Assembly: GCF_031082405.1 (NCBI RefSeq)
Contig: NZ_JAVHJU010000067.1
Span: 124,001-188,000, forward strand
From: Amycolatopsis sp. A133
GTDB lineage: Bacteria; Actinomycetota; Actinomycetes; Mycobacteriales; Pseudonocardiaceae
Length of the DNA: 64,000 bases
Direction of reading: 5' to 3'
In this document: positions 31,717 through 40,318 of the stretch, in pieces
Position numbering within the stretch: the stretch's first letter is position 1
How the letters are laid out: the number at the start of each line of letters is the position of its first letter
Notes under the pieces: model-generated
Told to the model about the DNA's origin: nothing
The model's database searches: none
Seen by the model: the letters and a program-made list of their open reading frames with translations, nothing else
Translations under genes and position numbers: made by a program

Positions 31717-34035
31717 TCAACAGAGAACGGTCGGACGCGGACCGTAGGTCGCCGTGTGCGACGTCCGCCGGAGCTCGGTGCCGCTCGCGAGGTCGTAGAG
31801 CACGCGCGTGTCGGTGACGCTGAAGCCGGACGAACCGATCGAGGGACGGCACGAGCCGGCCCCGCCGGAGCCGAACTGGATCGGCGGCGGGTCGCCGGGC
31901 GTCTGCGCCCCGGTCTGGCCCTCGACGCGGAAGTGCCGGGTGCCCCAGATCCGGACCGTCACCGCGTCGCCGAAGACCGTGGCCTGGATGGCGATGCCGG
32001 TCGCCGCGTCGTTGGTCAGCTTGAGCTCGACCGGGCTGCCGTCGGGGTTGACGGCCTTGGCGTCGCGGCCGACGGGGTAGCGGTCGAGGTAGTGGTCGTG
32101 CTCCAGGTGACCGGCGTCGGCCAGGCCGGCGAGGTAGGCGGCGTTGTACAAAGTGGACGCCAGCTGGGAGACACCGCCGCCGACCACTTCGGCGCCGGTG
32201 CCGTCCTCGTTGACCGGGGCGGGCACGTAGCCGGCGTCCGCGGTGCGGGGGCCGGAGCGGCCACCGAGGCTGAACGTCTCGCCGGGCTTGACGATCGCGC
32301 CGGACACACGGGCGGCGAGCGTCTGGTTGTTCGTCGAGGCCGGGCCGGTCAGGCCGTCGGTGGTGAACTCGCCGATGACCTCCTTGATGCCGAGCGCGTT
32401 GGCGGCGTCGGTGGTCACGCTGGGTGCCGACGCGGTGTAGACGACGGGGAGATCCCGCCCGTCGGTCTTCTTCAGCACGTCGATCAGGGGGAGGAAGGTC
32501 TTCTCCCAATCGACCTTGCGGGCGTCTTCGGAGGGTTCGACCACCGGCTGTTCGCTGGTGAAGACGATCTGCGCGTCCTTGCCGTCGGTCTCGGTGCTCA
32601 GGAGCTCGTCCTTGAGGGCGGCCTGCAGCTTGCCCTGGTCGATGCGGACCTCGACGGCCCCGCCCTCGACGGCCGCGAACTGGAACGAGCCCGCGATCGC
32701 CACGGGCTTGAGCGGAACGACCTTGCCCTCACCGTGCACGACGACCGGCTTCGCCACGGCGGGCACGACGATCTGCCGGTAAGCGGCCTGCACCCCGGCG
32801 GCGGTCGCCCGCACCGGCGTGATCACCATGGCCAGCTTGACCCCGCCGGGATCGAGCCAGTGGTCGGTGACGGTGTGCGCGGCGCCGGCCGGATCGGTCA
32901 GCTGCTGGCCCTGCCGCGGCAGGATCGGGTAGGCGGTGACCCCGCCGTCGCTGCCCGGGACGGGCGTGAACCCGACCGAGCCTTCGATGGCGGGGTGGTT
33001 CAGCTTGCCCGCGGCGAGCTCCTGCACGGCCTGGACGATCCGGTTCTGGTCGGTGCGCGTAGCGACCCCGACCTCGCGGCTGGTGAAGAAGGACATGATC
33101 CGCGTGATCGGACTGAGCGGCTGGTGCCCGGCGAGCCCCAAGGTGTTCGGCCAGTCGAGGCCGAGCCCGGACTGGGAGGGAAGGAGTTCGGCCTGCACAT
33201 CCCCACCGTGCACAACAACGGGCCGAATCAGCCGCGGCTCGAGTTCCCGCCGCAGCTTGGCTTCGGCCTCGGCATGGCTGAGCCCCCCGACATCGATACC
33301 GGCCACGGTCACCCCCCGCGGCACATCACCGGCGCTGACGAGCAGGTCGACGGCGTAGAGGATGACGAAGAGCCCGAGAGCGAGCCCAACGGCCATCATG
33401 GTCCGGGCGACACCCTTGCGCAGCTTCCGGGCAGGCGTCTCCGGCGCCGGGGGCGGGGCGGGGGTTTCGAGGAGCTCGCCGAGAAGGTCATCGGAGAAGA
33501 GATCGGTGGTGGCGGTGGCACCATCAGGGGGCGGGACGACGGGGGGCCAGGCGGGCACGACTTCGGTCGCGGCCTCAGGCGACTCGGCTGTGGCGGTCGG
33601 CACCTCGGCGGCCGTGGGCCACTCGGGCACCGCAGCGTTGATCGGCTCCTCGAGCGACCCGGCGATCGGCGACTCCGGCACGGCGCTCGCGGGTTCGGCG
33701 AGCAGCGCAGGCGCCCGGGCGGCGGCAGGCCGTTCGGCCACCGCAGCGTTGATCGGTTCGGCAGGCGGCTCAGGCGCCCCGCCCACAGCGGCCGGCACCT
33801 CGGCGACTGAAGACCACTCGGGCACCGCAGCGTTGATCGGCTGGGCAGGCGGCTCAGGCGCCCCGGCCGCACCGCCATCGGCCCCAGCGAGCGGCTCGGC
33901 CGCGGACGAATCGGCGACAGCGGCAGGCGTCTCCCCACTCGCGGGCCGCTCGGCAGCCACCGCGGTGCGCTCGGTCGCCGTCTCGAGTTCGAGTTCGCGC
34001 ACGTCGGCGCCCTCGCGTACCTCTTCGTCTGCCAC
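31717..34035 (-). CDS. VanW family protein with long Ala/Pro-rich N-terminus
   Basis: 772 aa. The first ~200 residues are a low-complexity Ala/Pro/Glu-rich cytoplasmic stretch with three copies of the phrase PINAAVPEW or PINAAVAER. One membrane helix follows (MAVGLALGLFVILYAVDLLV), then an extracytoplasmic part with YoaR-like peptidoglycan-binding repeats (RGVTVAGIDVGGLSHAEAEA) and the C-terminal VanW domain (EFTTDGLTGPASTNNQTLAA; VKPGETFSLGGRSGPRTADA; GGGVSQLASTLYNAAYLAGL; RHDHYLDRYPVGRDA-like). Cell-envelope protein; VanW is an accessory of vancomycin clusters without known activity. GTG start at 34035. Confidence 0.88.
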   Translation of the reverse strand: MADEEVREGADVRELELETATERTAVAAERPASGETPAAVADSSAAEPLAGADGGAAGAPEPPAQPINAAVPEWSSVAEVPAAVGGAPEPPAEPINAAVAERPAAARAPALLAEPASAVPESPIAGSLEEPINAAVPEWPTAAEVPTATAESPEAATEVVPAWPPVVPPPDGATATTDLFSDDLLGELLETPAPPPAPETPARKLRKGVARTMMAVGLALGLFVILYAVDLLVSAGDVPRGVTVAGIDVGGLSHAEAEAKLRRELEPRLIRPVVVHGGDVQAELLPSQSGLGLDWPNTLGLAGHQPLSPITRIMSFFTSREVGVATRTDQNRIVQAVQELAAGKLNHPAIEGSVGFTPVPGSDGGVTAYPILPRQGQQLTDPAGAAHTVTDHWLDPGGVKLAMVITPVRATAAGVQAAYRQIVVPAVAKPVVVHGEGKVVPLKPVAIAGSFQFAAVEGGAVEVRIDQGKLQAALKDELLSTETDGKDAQIVFTSEQPVVEPSEDARKVDWEKTFLPLIDVLKKTDGRDLPVVYTASAPSVTTDAANALGIKEVIGEFTTDGLTGPASTNNQTLAARVSGAIVKPGETFSLGGRSGPRTADAGYVPAPVNEDGTGAEVVGGGVSQLASTLYNAAYLAGLADAGHLEHDHYLDRYPVGRDAKAVNPDGSPVELKLTNDAATGIAIQATVFGDAVTVRIWGTRHFRVEGQTGAQTPGDPPPIQFGSGGAGSCRPSIGSSGFSVTDTRVLYDLASGTELRRTSHTATYGPRPTVLC

Positions 34036-34060
34036 GCGCCTGCCTTTCGCGGGACCCGAC

Positions 34061-34393
34061 CTACAGGTAGAGCCCCGTCCCGTGCTCGGTCCGCTCGGTC
34101 GCCACCGCGTGGATGTCGCGTTCGCGCATCACCAGGTGCCCCTCGCCCTGGATCTCGACCTCGAGCTGATCTTCCGGGTTGAAGAGCACGCGATCGCCCG
34201 TCTTGACGTTTCGCACACTATTGCCTACGCCCAGTACATCACCCCAGGCGAGGCGGCGCGCGACCTGCGCCGTTGCGGGGATCACGATGCCGCCGCTGCT
34301 GCGGCGCTCGCCCTCTTCCGGCGACAGCCGCACGAGGACCCGGTCGTGCAGCATCTGGATTTCGAGTTTCGGACCGTCGGACACGGCCTGCAT
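34061..34393 (-). CDS. GroES-like (Cpn10-fold) protein
   Basis: 110 aa. EIQMLHDRVLVRLSPEEGER, RSSGGIVIPATAQVARRLAW and TGDRVLFNPEDQLEVEIQGE follow the Cpn10 pattern D-R-V-L-V-R-x3-E-E-x4-S-G-G-I-x-I-P, but the mobile loop lacks the usual GroEL-binding sequence and there is no groEL beside it. It is a divergent GroES paralogue, seen in other actinobacteria next to similar genes. It could be a chaperonin modulator or a scaffold; unknown. Start ATG 34393 or GTG 34384. The NHLRC2-like gene ends one base upstream, so the three genes 36239-31717 form a likely operon. Confidence 0.8.
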   Translation of the reverse strand: MQAVSDGPKLEIQMLHDRVLVRLSPEEGERRSSGGIVIPATAQVARRLAWGDVLGVGNSVRNVKTGDRVLFNPEDQLEVEIQGEGHLVMRERDIHAVATERTEHGTGLYL

Positions 34394-34394
34394 G

Positions 34395-36239
34395 TTACCC
34401 GCCGGTCCGGGGCGCACCGGCCATGACCAGGCTCAATTCGCGCACCCCGCCGTCCTCGATGCGCACCGGGACGCCCCAGTCCTGCCGGGTGATCCGGCAC
34501 GCCGGGTGCTCGCCGCCGTCATCGCAGCTCGCGGCCTGCGCGACGACCTGCAGCACGCCCTCGGTGACACCCGGCGCGAGGCGGATCTTTCGATTCAAAT
34601 CCGTACCCGTCCCGCCGCCTTCGGCCAGCAGCGACGGCGGCGACGCGCTGATCTCGAGCCGGGTCGACGGGCCGAAGCGGTCGTCCAGCTTCTCGCCGGG
34701 CGGTGCGGTGAACACCACCGAAAAGTCGATCTCGCCTGGTGCGAGCACTGTCGGCGGCCTGCGTACAGCGTGCGCATCGCCGGTGACGACCGTCGGCTCG
34801 GCCGCGGGCAGCGAGCCGATCCGGTTGCCCGCCGACTCGACGACCACCAGCTCGCCGTCGTGCAGCAGCAGGCCCTGGGGTTCGGCGAGCCCGGTCGCGA
34901 TCGTCGTCACCTGGCGGGTGAAGATGTCGAAGCGGCGGACCGCGCCGTTGTAGGTGTCGGCGATCGCGATCTTGTTGCCCGGCAGCACGGCGAGGCCCAG
35001 CGGGTGCTGGAGCAGCGCCTGGTCGGCCGGGCCGTCGGTGTGGCCGAAGGAAAAGAGGTCGATGCCGATCGCGGTGTGCGCGGTGAACGACTCGCCGTCG
35101 GGCTCGATCCAGCGCAGCGCCGACGTCTCCGCGTCGACGAGCCACAGCTTGTCGCCGTCCACGGCCAAGCCGGACGTCTGCGCGAAGAACGCTTCGCCGA
35201 CATCGCCGTCGCGAAGGCCTTCGACGGTCGTCCCGGCGAACCGGCGGATCGTGCCGCCGACCGGGTCGAACACGCTCAGCGTGTGGTTGCCCGCCATGGC
35301 GACGACGACCCCGCCGGCCGGCCCCCACCAGGCGACGTCCCACGGGCTCGTGAGGTCGACGTCGACGCCCTTGCCGGAGTCCGGCCCGCTGCGCCACTGC
35401 GCGCCGGTGCCGGCGACCGTCGTCACCTCGCCGGTGATCAGGTCGAGGCCGCGCAGCCGGTGCCCGGCGGTGTCGGCGACGACGGCGTGGTAGCCGACGC
35501 TCTCGGCGATGTCGTACGGCAGGAGCGCGATGCCCGACGGCTCGGTGAAGGTCGCGACGTCGAACGGCCCGTCCTGACCGCCGCGGGCACCGCTGCCGAA
35601 GCGGCGGATGACGGTCTCACCGTCCGAAGCGAACTCGACGATCGCGTGATGCCCGGTGTCAGCGACCAGGACACGTCCCTCGGCGGTGGCGACGGCCTTG
35701 CTCGGGAAGCGCAGCTCGCCGGGCTGCTCCTCGACCGGCACGTACGGACTGCCGCCGCGGCGGAGCGTCCCCTTCGCTTCGTGCTTCGTCACCAGGTCCG
35801 CGATAACGCGGCGAAGCGCCTCTTCGTGTCCTTCGCCCGCCGCAACGTGCACGACGTACCCCTCGGGGTCGACGACCACCAGCGTCGGCCAGGCGCGGAC
35901 CGCGTACTGCGACCACAGCTCCATCTTGGGGTCGTTGACCACCGGGTGGTGCACGTCGTAGCGCCGGACCGCGGCTTCGATCGAGGCGCGCTCGCCCTCG
36001 TGCAGGAACTTCGGCGAGTGAACACCGACCGTGACCAGCACGTCCGCGAACTCGGCCTCCAGCGGGCGTAGCTCGTCGAGCACGTGGAGGCAGTTGATGC
36101 AGCCGCTGGTCCAGAAGTCCAGCAGCACGACGCGGCCACGCAGCTCGGCGAGGGTGAGCGGGCGGCCGCCGGTGTTCAGCCAGACGTCGCCGCGCAGCTC
36201 GGGGGCGCGCACGCGGCTCTGCGGTCGTGGAGAAGTCAC
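34395..36239 (-). CDS. Thioredoxin-like/NHL-repeat protein (NHLRC2-like)
   Basis: 614 aa. N-terminal thioredoxin fold: LRGRVVLLDFWTSGCINCLH (Cys-x-x-Cys active site as in NHLRC2), LVTVGVHSPKF, YAVRAWPTLVVVDPEG (cis-Pro). Then six-bladed NHL beta-propeller repeats: RVLVADTGHHAIVEF, YHAVVADTAGHRLRGLDL, KIAIADTYNGAVRRFDIF. A C-terminal beta-domain ends the protein. No signal peptide, so it is cytoplasmic. Homologues occur from bacteria to humans; molecular function is not settled. Upstream of the GroES-like gene with a one-base gap. Confidence 0.9.
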   Translation of the reverse strand: MTSPRPQSRVRAPELRGDVWLNTGGRPLTLAELRGRVVLLDFWTSGCINCLHVLDELRPLEAEFADVLVTVGVHSPKFLHEGERASIEAAVRRYDVHHPVVNDPKMELWSQYAVRAWPTLVVVDPEGYVVHVAAGEGHEEALRRVIADLVTKHEAKGTLRRGGSPYVPVEEQPGELRFPSKAVATAEGRVLVADTGHHAIVEFASDGETVIRRFGSGARGGQDGPFDVATFTEPSGIALLPYDIAESVGYHAVVADTAGHRLRGLDLITGEVTTVAGTGAQWRSGPDSGKGVDVDLTSPWDVAWWGPAGGVVVAMAGNHTLSVFDPVGGTIRRFAGTTVEGLRDGDVGEAFFAQTSGLAVDGDKLWLVDAETSALRWIEPDGESFTAHTAIGIDLFSFGHTDGPADQALLQHPLGLAVLPGNKIAIADTYNGAVRRFDIFTRQVTTIATGLAEPQGLLLHDGELVVVESAGNRIGSLPAAEPTVVTGDAHAVRRPPTVLAPGEIDFSVVFTAPPGEKLDDRFGPSTRLEISASPPSLLAEGGGTGTDLNRKIRLAPGVTEGVLQVVAQAASCDDGGEHPACRITRQDWGVPVRIEDGGVRELSLVMAGAPRTGG

Positions 36240-36376
36240 GGGATGAGTGAACTACAGGCGTTCACGCTCTGTTCCGCGGTCCGCCCGATGAGAGAACAAA
36301 CTCACCCGGTAGTGGGTCCCCAGGTCAGCGCGAAAAAGGACGCGCGGGCGGGTGAGCCGCCGCTTAGGCTCGGGTC

Positions 36377-36952
36377 ATGACCCCCGTCCAGCCGGCCGGC
36401 GCCCTCACTCCGGAGGAGGCGCGGCACCTGCAGGAGAACCTCCGGGAACCCGTGCGTCCCGGGCTGAGCGAAACCGAACTCGACGACGTCGAGCGCCGGT
36501 TCGGCTTCCGCTTCGCCGCGGACCACCGGACGTTCCTGTCCGCCGGCGTCCCGATCGGCGACCGCTGGCCCGACTGGCGCTGCGGCAACGCGGAGCAGCT
36601 GCGCAAACGTTTGGCCTGGCCGGTCGACGGCGTGCTGTACGACGTCGAGCACAACGGCTTCTGGCTCCCCGACTGGGGCACCCGCCCGGTCGGCCCGGAG
36701 GACGCGGTCCGCGAAGCCCGGCGGCGCCTGGCCGACGTGCCGCAGCTGGTGCCGGTGTGCGGGCACCGGTACCTGCCCGGCCTGCCGGGCACGATGGGTT
36801 ACCCGGTGCTGTCGGTGTACCAGACGGACATCATCGTTTACGGCTCCGACCTGCGTGATTACCTGCACCGCGAGTTCGCGACGGGCGGGATCAGCACAGC
36901 CCCACCGGACGGCCCGCGCTACATCCCGTTCTGGTCCCGCTTCATCGATTAG
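36377..36952 (+). CDS. SMI1/KNR4 (SUKH)-like protein
   Basis: 191 aa. LSETELDDVERRFGFRFAAD followed by HRTFLSAGVPIGDRWPDW is the opening of a SUKH domain (helix, E-x-x-x-G, F-L). SUKH proteins are often immunity proteins against contact-dependent or secreted toxins, or phosphatidylinositol-type adaptors. No toxin gene is next to it; the neighbours are an NHLRC2-like and an SRPBCC gene. The last 11 bp overlap the convergent SRPBCC gene. Confidence 0.7.
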   Translation: MTPVQPAGALTPEEARHLQENLREPVRPGLSETELDDVERRFGFRFAADHRTFLSAGVPIGDRWPDWRCGNAEQLRKRLAWPVDGVLYDVEHNGFWLPDWGTRPVGPEDAVREARRRLADVPQLVPVCGHRYLPGLPGTMGYPVLSVYQTDIIVYGSDLRDYLHREFATGGISTAPPDGPRYIPFWSRFID

Positions 36953-37436
36953 CCTCGGCCGCCCGCTTCAGCCGGGCCAGCGTGGCGGCGATGTTGGCGG
37001 TGTTGGCCTGTTCCCGGTCCCAGACGCCGGTGACGGTCAAGGAGGCCACCTTGAACCAGGCGGGCCGCCGCTCCCACATGCTTTCGACGACGACGCAGCC
37101 ATCACTGGCGGGTTCGAAGTCGTACTGCCAGCGCGCAACGGGCAGCCCGGCCACCGAGGTGACTTCGAAGCCGAACCGCCGCCCGGGCTCGGCGTCGGTG
37201 ATGGTGGACAGGGTGCTCCACCGCCGGAACCCCCGCCGGTTGCGACCGCGGAACTTGGCGCCGACGGCGGGCCCGGAGGCACGGCCGACCCACCGGTGCC
37301 CGGCGTACTCCTCGGCGAGGGAAGCAAGCAGGCCGGGGTCGCTGACCAGGGCGTACACGGTTTCGGGAGCCGCATCGATCTCGATCCGGCCGGTGGCGCT
37401 GGGTGCGTTCAAGAGAACCTCCACGCTGAGGGGCAT
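36942..37436 (-). CDS. SRPBCC (START-like) family protein
   Basis: 164 aa, polyketide cyclase/dehydrase-like helix-grip fold: IEIDAAPETVYALVSDPGLL, VGRASGPAVGAKFRGRNRRG, FGFEVTSVAGLPVARWQYDF and C-terminal NIAATLARLKRAAEAN. Binds hydrophobic ligands; function unknown. The ATG at 37436 lies inside an inverted repeat GGCATACC-GAG-GGTATGCC (37432-37450), which could fold over the start codon or be an operator. Confidence 0.8.
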   Translation of the reverse strand: MPLSVEVLLNAPSATGRIEIDAAPETVYALVSDPGLLASLAEEYAGHRWVGRASGPAVGAKFRGRNRRGFRRWSTLSTITDAEPGRRFGFEVTSVAGLPVARWQYDFEPASDGCVVVESMWERRPAWFKVASLTVTGVWDREQANTANIAATLARLKRAAEANR

Positions 37437-37929
37437 ACCGAGGGTATGCCAGCGACCGCCGGTTGGGAACCGGTCCTGTGGGTGCCGGACGAGAGATGTG
37501 GACAGCTCCGGCCGGAAACGCTGTTTCGGCCGGGCTTGTCGGACCCGCCGACAGACTGGACTGGGAGTCGCGTTCGTCATCACCGACGCCGCCCGCTCGC
37601 TGCCCCACACTCTGCGTCCGATCGGCGTCGGTGACAAAGCCTCGGCGAGCTGGAGGTTCGATGACGTCCTGGCCGGCGAGGCCAATCGGACTCGTAGCCT
37701 GCCGACCCGGGGTTGGTCCTGGTCTCGAGCGACGAGCGGGTGCGGTCGCCCGGCGGTGCAGGAAATTCTGTTCCGTTGCGACTTGTGGATGCCGGACGAG
37801 TGATGTGGACAGCTCCGGCCGGAAACGCTGTTTCGGCCGGGCTTGTCGGACCCCGCCGATAGACTGGACCTGGGGACGCCCCCCGGAGAGGGTGGGGGCT
37901 GGTTGGGGTCCTTCGGGCCGGCCCCGGGC
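37437..37929. repeat. Gene-free region with a ~77-bp direct repeat and SOS-type promoter motifs
   Basis: Copies at about 37483-37560 and 37790-37868 share TGCCGGACGAG, GATGTGGACAGCTCCGGCC, GGAAACGCTGTTTCGGCC and CTTGTCGGACC, with a few mismatches and one indel. Each has a hairpin (GGCCGGAAAC / GTTTCGGCC) and then a RecA-NDp (PafBC)-like promoter. The second copy has TTGTCGGAC, 8 bp, TAGACT, a perfect match to the known TTGTCRGTG-N8-TAnnnT plan except GTG read as GAC; the first copy is one base short with CAGACT. No intact gene follows. This is the usual leader of actinobacterial HNH (13E12-repeat) genes, so the body has probably been lost. Confidence 0.6.
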
Positions 37930-40233
37930 TCAGTTGTCCCGGCGCAACATGCGGCTCACACCAGCAGCCACGGTGGTCGCCAAGATCCAGCCCGACGCCG
38001 TGAAACCCGCCGCTACCCAGTTGTCCGGGCCGTGCATGTACCACCGTGACTTGTTGCCGAAGTCCACGATCGGCACCAACAGATCCGCCGTGTAGATCAC
38101 CGGGTTCCACTGCAGGCCCGTGTCCTGCTGGTTCACCACACAGCGCGGGCCGCTCGCCACCAAGCGGCCGGACTTGTCGTTGATGCAGTCGTCGGAACCC
38201 AGGCCGAACCACAGGCTGCCCAGCACCAGCAGCGTGAGCAGCCAGCCGAGTGCGCGGACCGGGCGGTAGCCGTAGCCCACCATCGATCTCTGCAGCCAGC
38301 TCCACAGCCGCACCCCGGGGCCGAAGAACTTGAAGCCGCGGGCCAGTGCCTCGTACCTGAACTGCTGCTTGCGCAACGCCACCGTCGAGGCGTGCTCTTC
38401 GTTCCCCGCCGCGCGGAGCATGTGCGCGAGCTGGTCGTACGGGCCCGGGCGGTAGCCGCGCATGGCCTTGCGGAGCAGCTCGATGCGGTGGTCGAGGGTC
38501 TTGTCGTCGGCGAGGGGGATGCCGTTTTTGAGCGCGTCGTAGCGGAAGTCCTCCAGCTCGATGCCCGCGGAAGCCGCCCAGAACTCCTCGTTGTCGCTCA
38601 GCGTTCCGCAGTGCGCCCGGCGCAGCACGATGCGGCCCACCGGGGCGACGCTCGGGGTCAGGATGAACTCGTCCGAGGCGACGTCACCCGCGTCGAGGGC
38701 CACCGCGAACGGGGGGAGCGAGCCGAGCTGGGAACCGCGCAGGTCGACGCGGCGGGCGACCTGGGCGCCGTCGAGGTTGACGCCTCCTTCGGCCACGAAC
38801 GGGCGGCCGTTGTTGTCGCGCAGCGTCAGGTCGCGGCCGACCCGGCCGGTGCGGACGTCCAGCGAGTAACTGCTGGTCGCGCGGCGGCCCGGGTCGGTCA
38901 GGCGGGTGCCCGCCAGGTTGATGCTGCCGCCGACGTCCACCCCCTGCAGGCGCAGCGTGCCGTGGATCGTGGCGTCGGTGAGCTGGAAGTTGCCCGCGAT
39001 CTTCGAACGGCGCGCGGAAAACACGTCCCGGCCCGGGTGGCGGAACATCGAATTCCAGGCCAGGAAGTTGCCGCCCACCGTGACGTCGGCCAGGCGCAGC
39101 TGGCCGGCCGGCACGCGCAGGCTCGTCGCCTCGATGTCGCCGCCGATCTCGGTGCCGTCCAGGTGCAGTGCGCGGTCGTAGTACGGCTGCGACTTGCCGC
39201 GCTCGACCCGGATCTCGGCGCCGGCCAGGCGCAGCGAGCCGCCGATGCGGGCGTTGACCATGCGCAGCGTGCCCAGCGCCTGCAGGCCGTCCGACAGCTC
39301 GACGTTGCCGTCGACGCGCAGCCGGTCGGCGACCAGCGCCGGCCGCGGGTCGATGTACGGGTCGTTGGACTTCCACGCGTCGATCGCGATCGGACCGTGC
39401 TGGGACACCGTCAGCTTGGCTTCGCGCAGCGAGATGTCGCTGTCCACCGTCGCGCTCGGCAGGTACATGATCCCGGTGGCGGAGAACCGCTTGCGCTGGC
39501 TGGCCGGCCCGTAGTTGTCGACCTCGCACAGCAGGCTGCCGCCGATGTGCAGGCCGTTGCCGTTGAGCGCGAAGCCGTCCGGGTTGTTCAGCGTGGCGCC
39601 CGAAAAGTTGACGTTACCGCCGGTCCGCAGGCCGGGGAGCCGGACTTCGCCGTTCGCGACCATCCGGTAGGCCAGCAACGCGCCGTTCAGGACCAGCCGG
39701 TCCGCCTGGATCGCCTTGCCGTGCGGGTGCGAGATGACGGTGCGGGTCAGCACCATCGAGCCCTCGATCACCGCGTCGGTCAGGTTGACCGCGGCGTTCG
39801 GCATCCCGCGTTCGCGGTCGTCGCCGCGCTGGACGGTCGTCTCTTCGATCTCCCGCCGGTCCCCGTCGACCTGCACGACGCTGCGGATCAGCCGGACGTC
39901 GTTGCGGCTGCGCATGTTGCGGGCCTTGAGCCCGGGCAGCCAGCACTTGCGGAACACGAGCCCGAGCAGGTTCGCCTCGCGCACGTCCGGCGGCTGCTCG
40001 AACCGGCACCGCTCGAACCGGAACAGGTACTTCAGGTCCGCCGCCCGCAGGTCCAGCGTCCCGGTGATGTAGGCGTCCTCGACGTAGACGATCGGGGCGT
40101 TCGTGGCCTGACGCCGCCAGCGCATCAGGCCCGCGTTGCCGGGTTTCAGCAGTTCGGAGGCCTTGACCTCGTAGCGGCGGTCCGGGATGCCCGCGAAGGG
40201 GTCCAACGGTGGCAGCGCACTTTCGGTCGACAT
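37930..40233 (-). CDS. Large beta-repeat protein with two C-terminal membrane helices
   Basis: 767 aa. Residues ~40-560 are built of short hydrophobic beta-repeats with a pentapeptide/bactofilin-like rhythm, such as RIGGSLRLAGAEIRVE, VTVGGNFLAWNSMF, VDVGGSINLAGTRL and IEGSMVLTRTVISH, predicting a right-handed beta-helix. Near residue 650 there is RALGWLLTLLVLGSLWFGLG and near 745 WVAAGFTASGWILATTVAAG; between lie Cys pairs (DDCIND, GPRCVV). Streptomyces homologues are often called membrane-associated oxidoreductase without evidence, and I see no redox cofactor motif. Scaffold or surface role is inferred. ATG at 40233 has GGGGAGG upstream. Confidence 0.8.
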   Translation of the reverse strand: MSTESALPPLDPFAGIPDRRYEVKASELLKPGNAGLMRWRRQATNAPIVYVEDAYITGTLDLRAADLKYLFRFERCRFEQPPDVREANLLGLVFRKCWLPGLKARNMRSRNDVRLIRSVVQVDGDRREIEETTVQRGDDRERGMPNAAVNLTDAVIEGSMVLTRTVISHPHGKAIQADRLVLNGALLAYRMVANGEVRLPGLRTGGNVNFSGATLNNPDGFALNGNGLHIGGSLLCEVDNYGPASQRKRFSATGIMYLPSATVDSDISLREAKLTVSQHGPIAIDAWKSNDPYIDPRPALVADRLRVDGNVELSDGLQALGTLRMVNARIGGSLRLAGAEIRVERGKSQPYYDRALHLDGTEIGGDIEATSLRVPAGQLRLADVTVGGNFLAWNSMFRHPGRDVFSARRSKIAGNFQLTDATIHGTLRLQGVDVGGSINLAGTRLTDPGRRATSSYSLDVRTGRVGRDLTLRDNNGRPFVAEGGVNLDGAQVARRVDLRGSQLGSLPPFAVALDAGDVASDEFILTPSVAPVGRIVLRRAHCGTLSDNEEFWAASAGIELEDFRYDALKNGIPLADDKTLDHRIELLRKAMRGYRPGPYDQLAHMLRAAGNEEHASTVALRKQQFRYEALARGFKFFGPGVRLWSWLQRSMVGYGYRPVRALGWLLTLLVLGSLWFGLGSDDCINDKSGRLVASGPRCVVNQQDTGLQWNPVIYTADLLVPIVDFGNKSRWYMHGPDNWVAAGFTASGWILATTVAAGVSRMLRRDN

Positions 40234-40318
40234 GCGGGCCTCCCCATCCCTCACCCGCCATCAAGGTAGCGAAGAAACGGCGGAAACGGTGCCGAACACC
40301 GTTTCCGCCGCAAGATCC

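Noticed and set aside
23692..34035. VanZ and VanW as a glycopeptide-resistance cluster
   Set aside because: They are 7 kb apart on opposite strands and no vanHAX, vanRS or vanY-type gene is seen; both families are common outside resistance loci.
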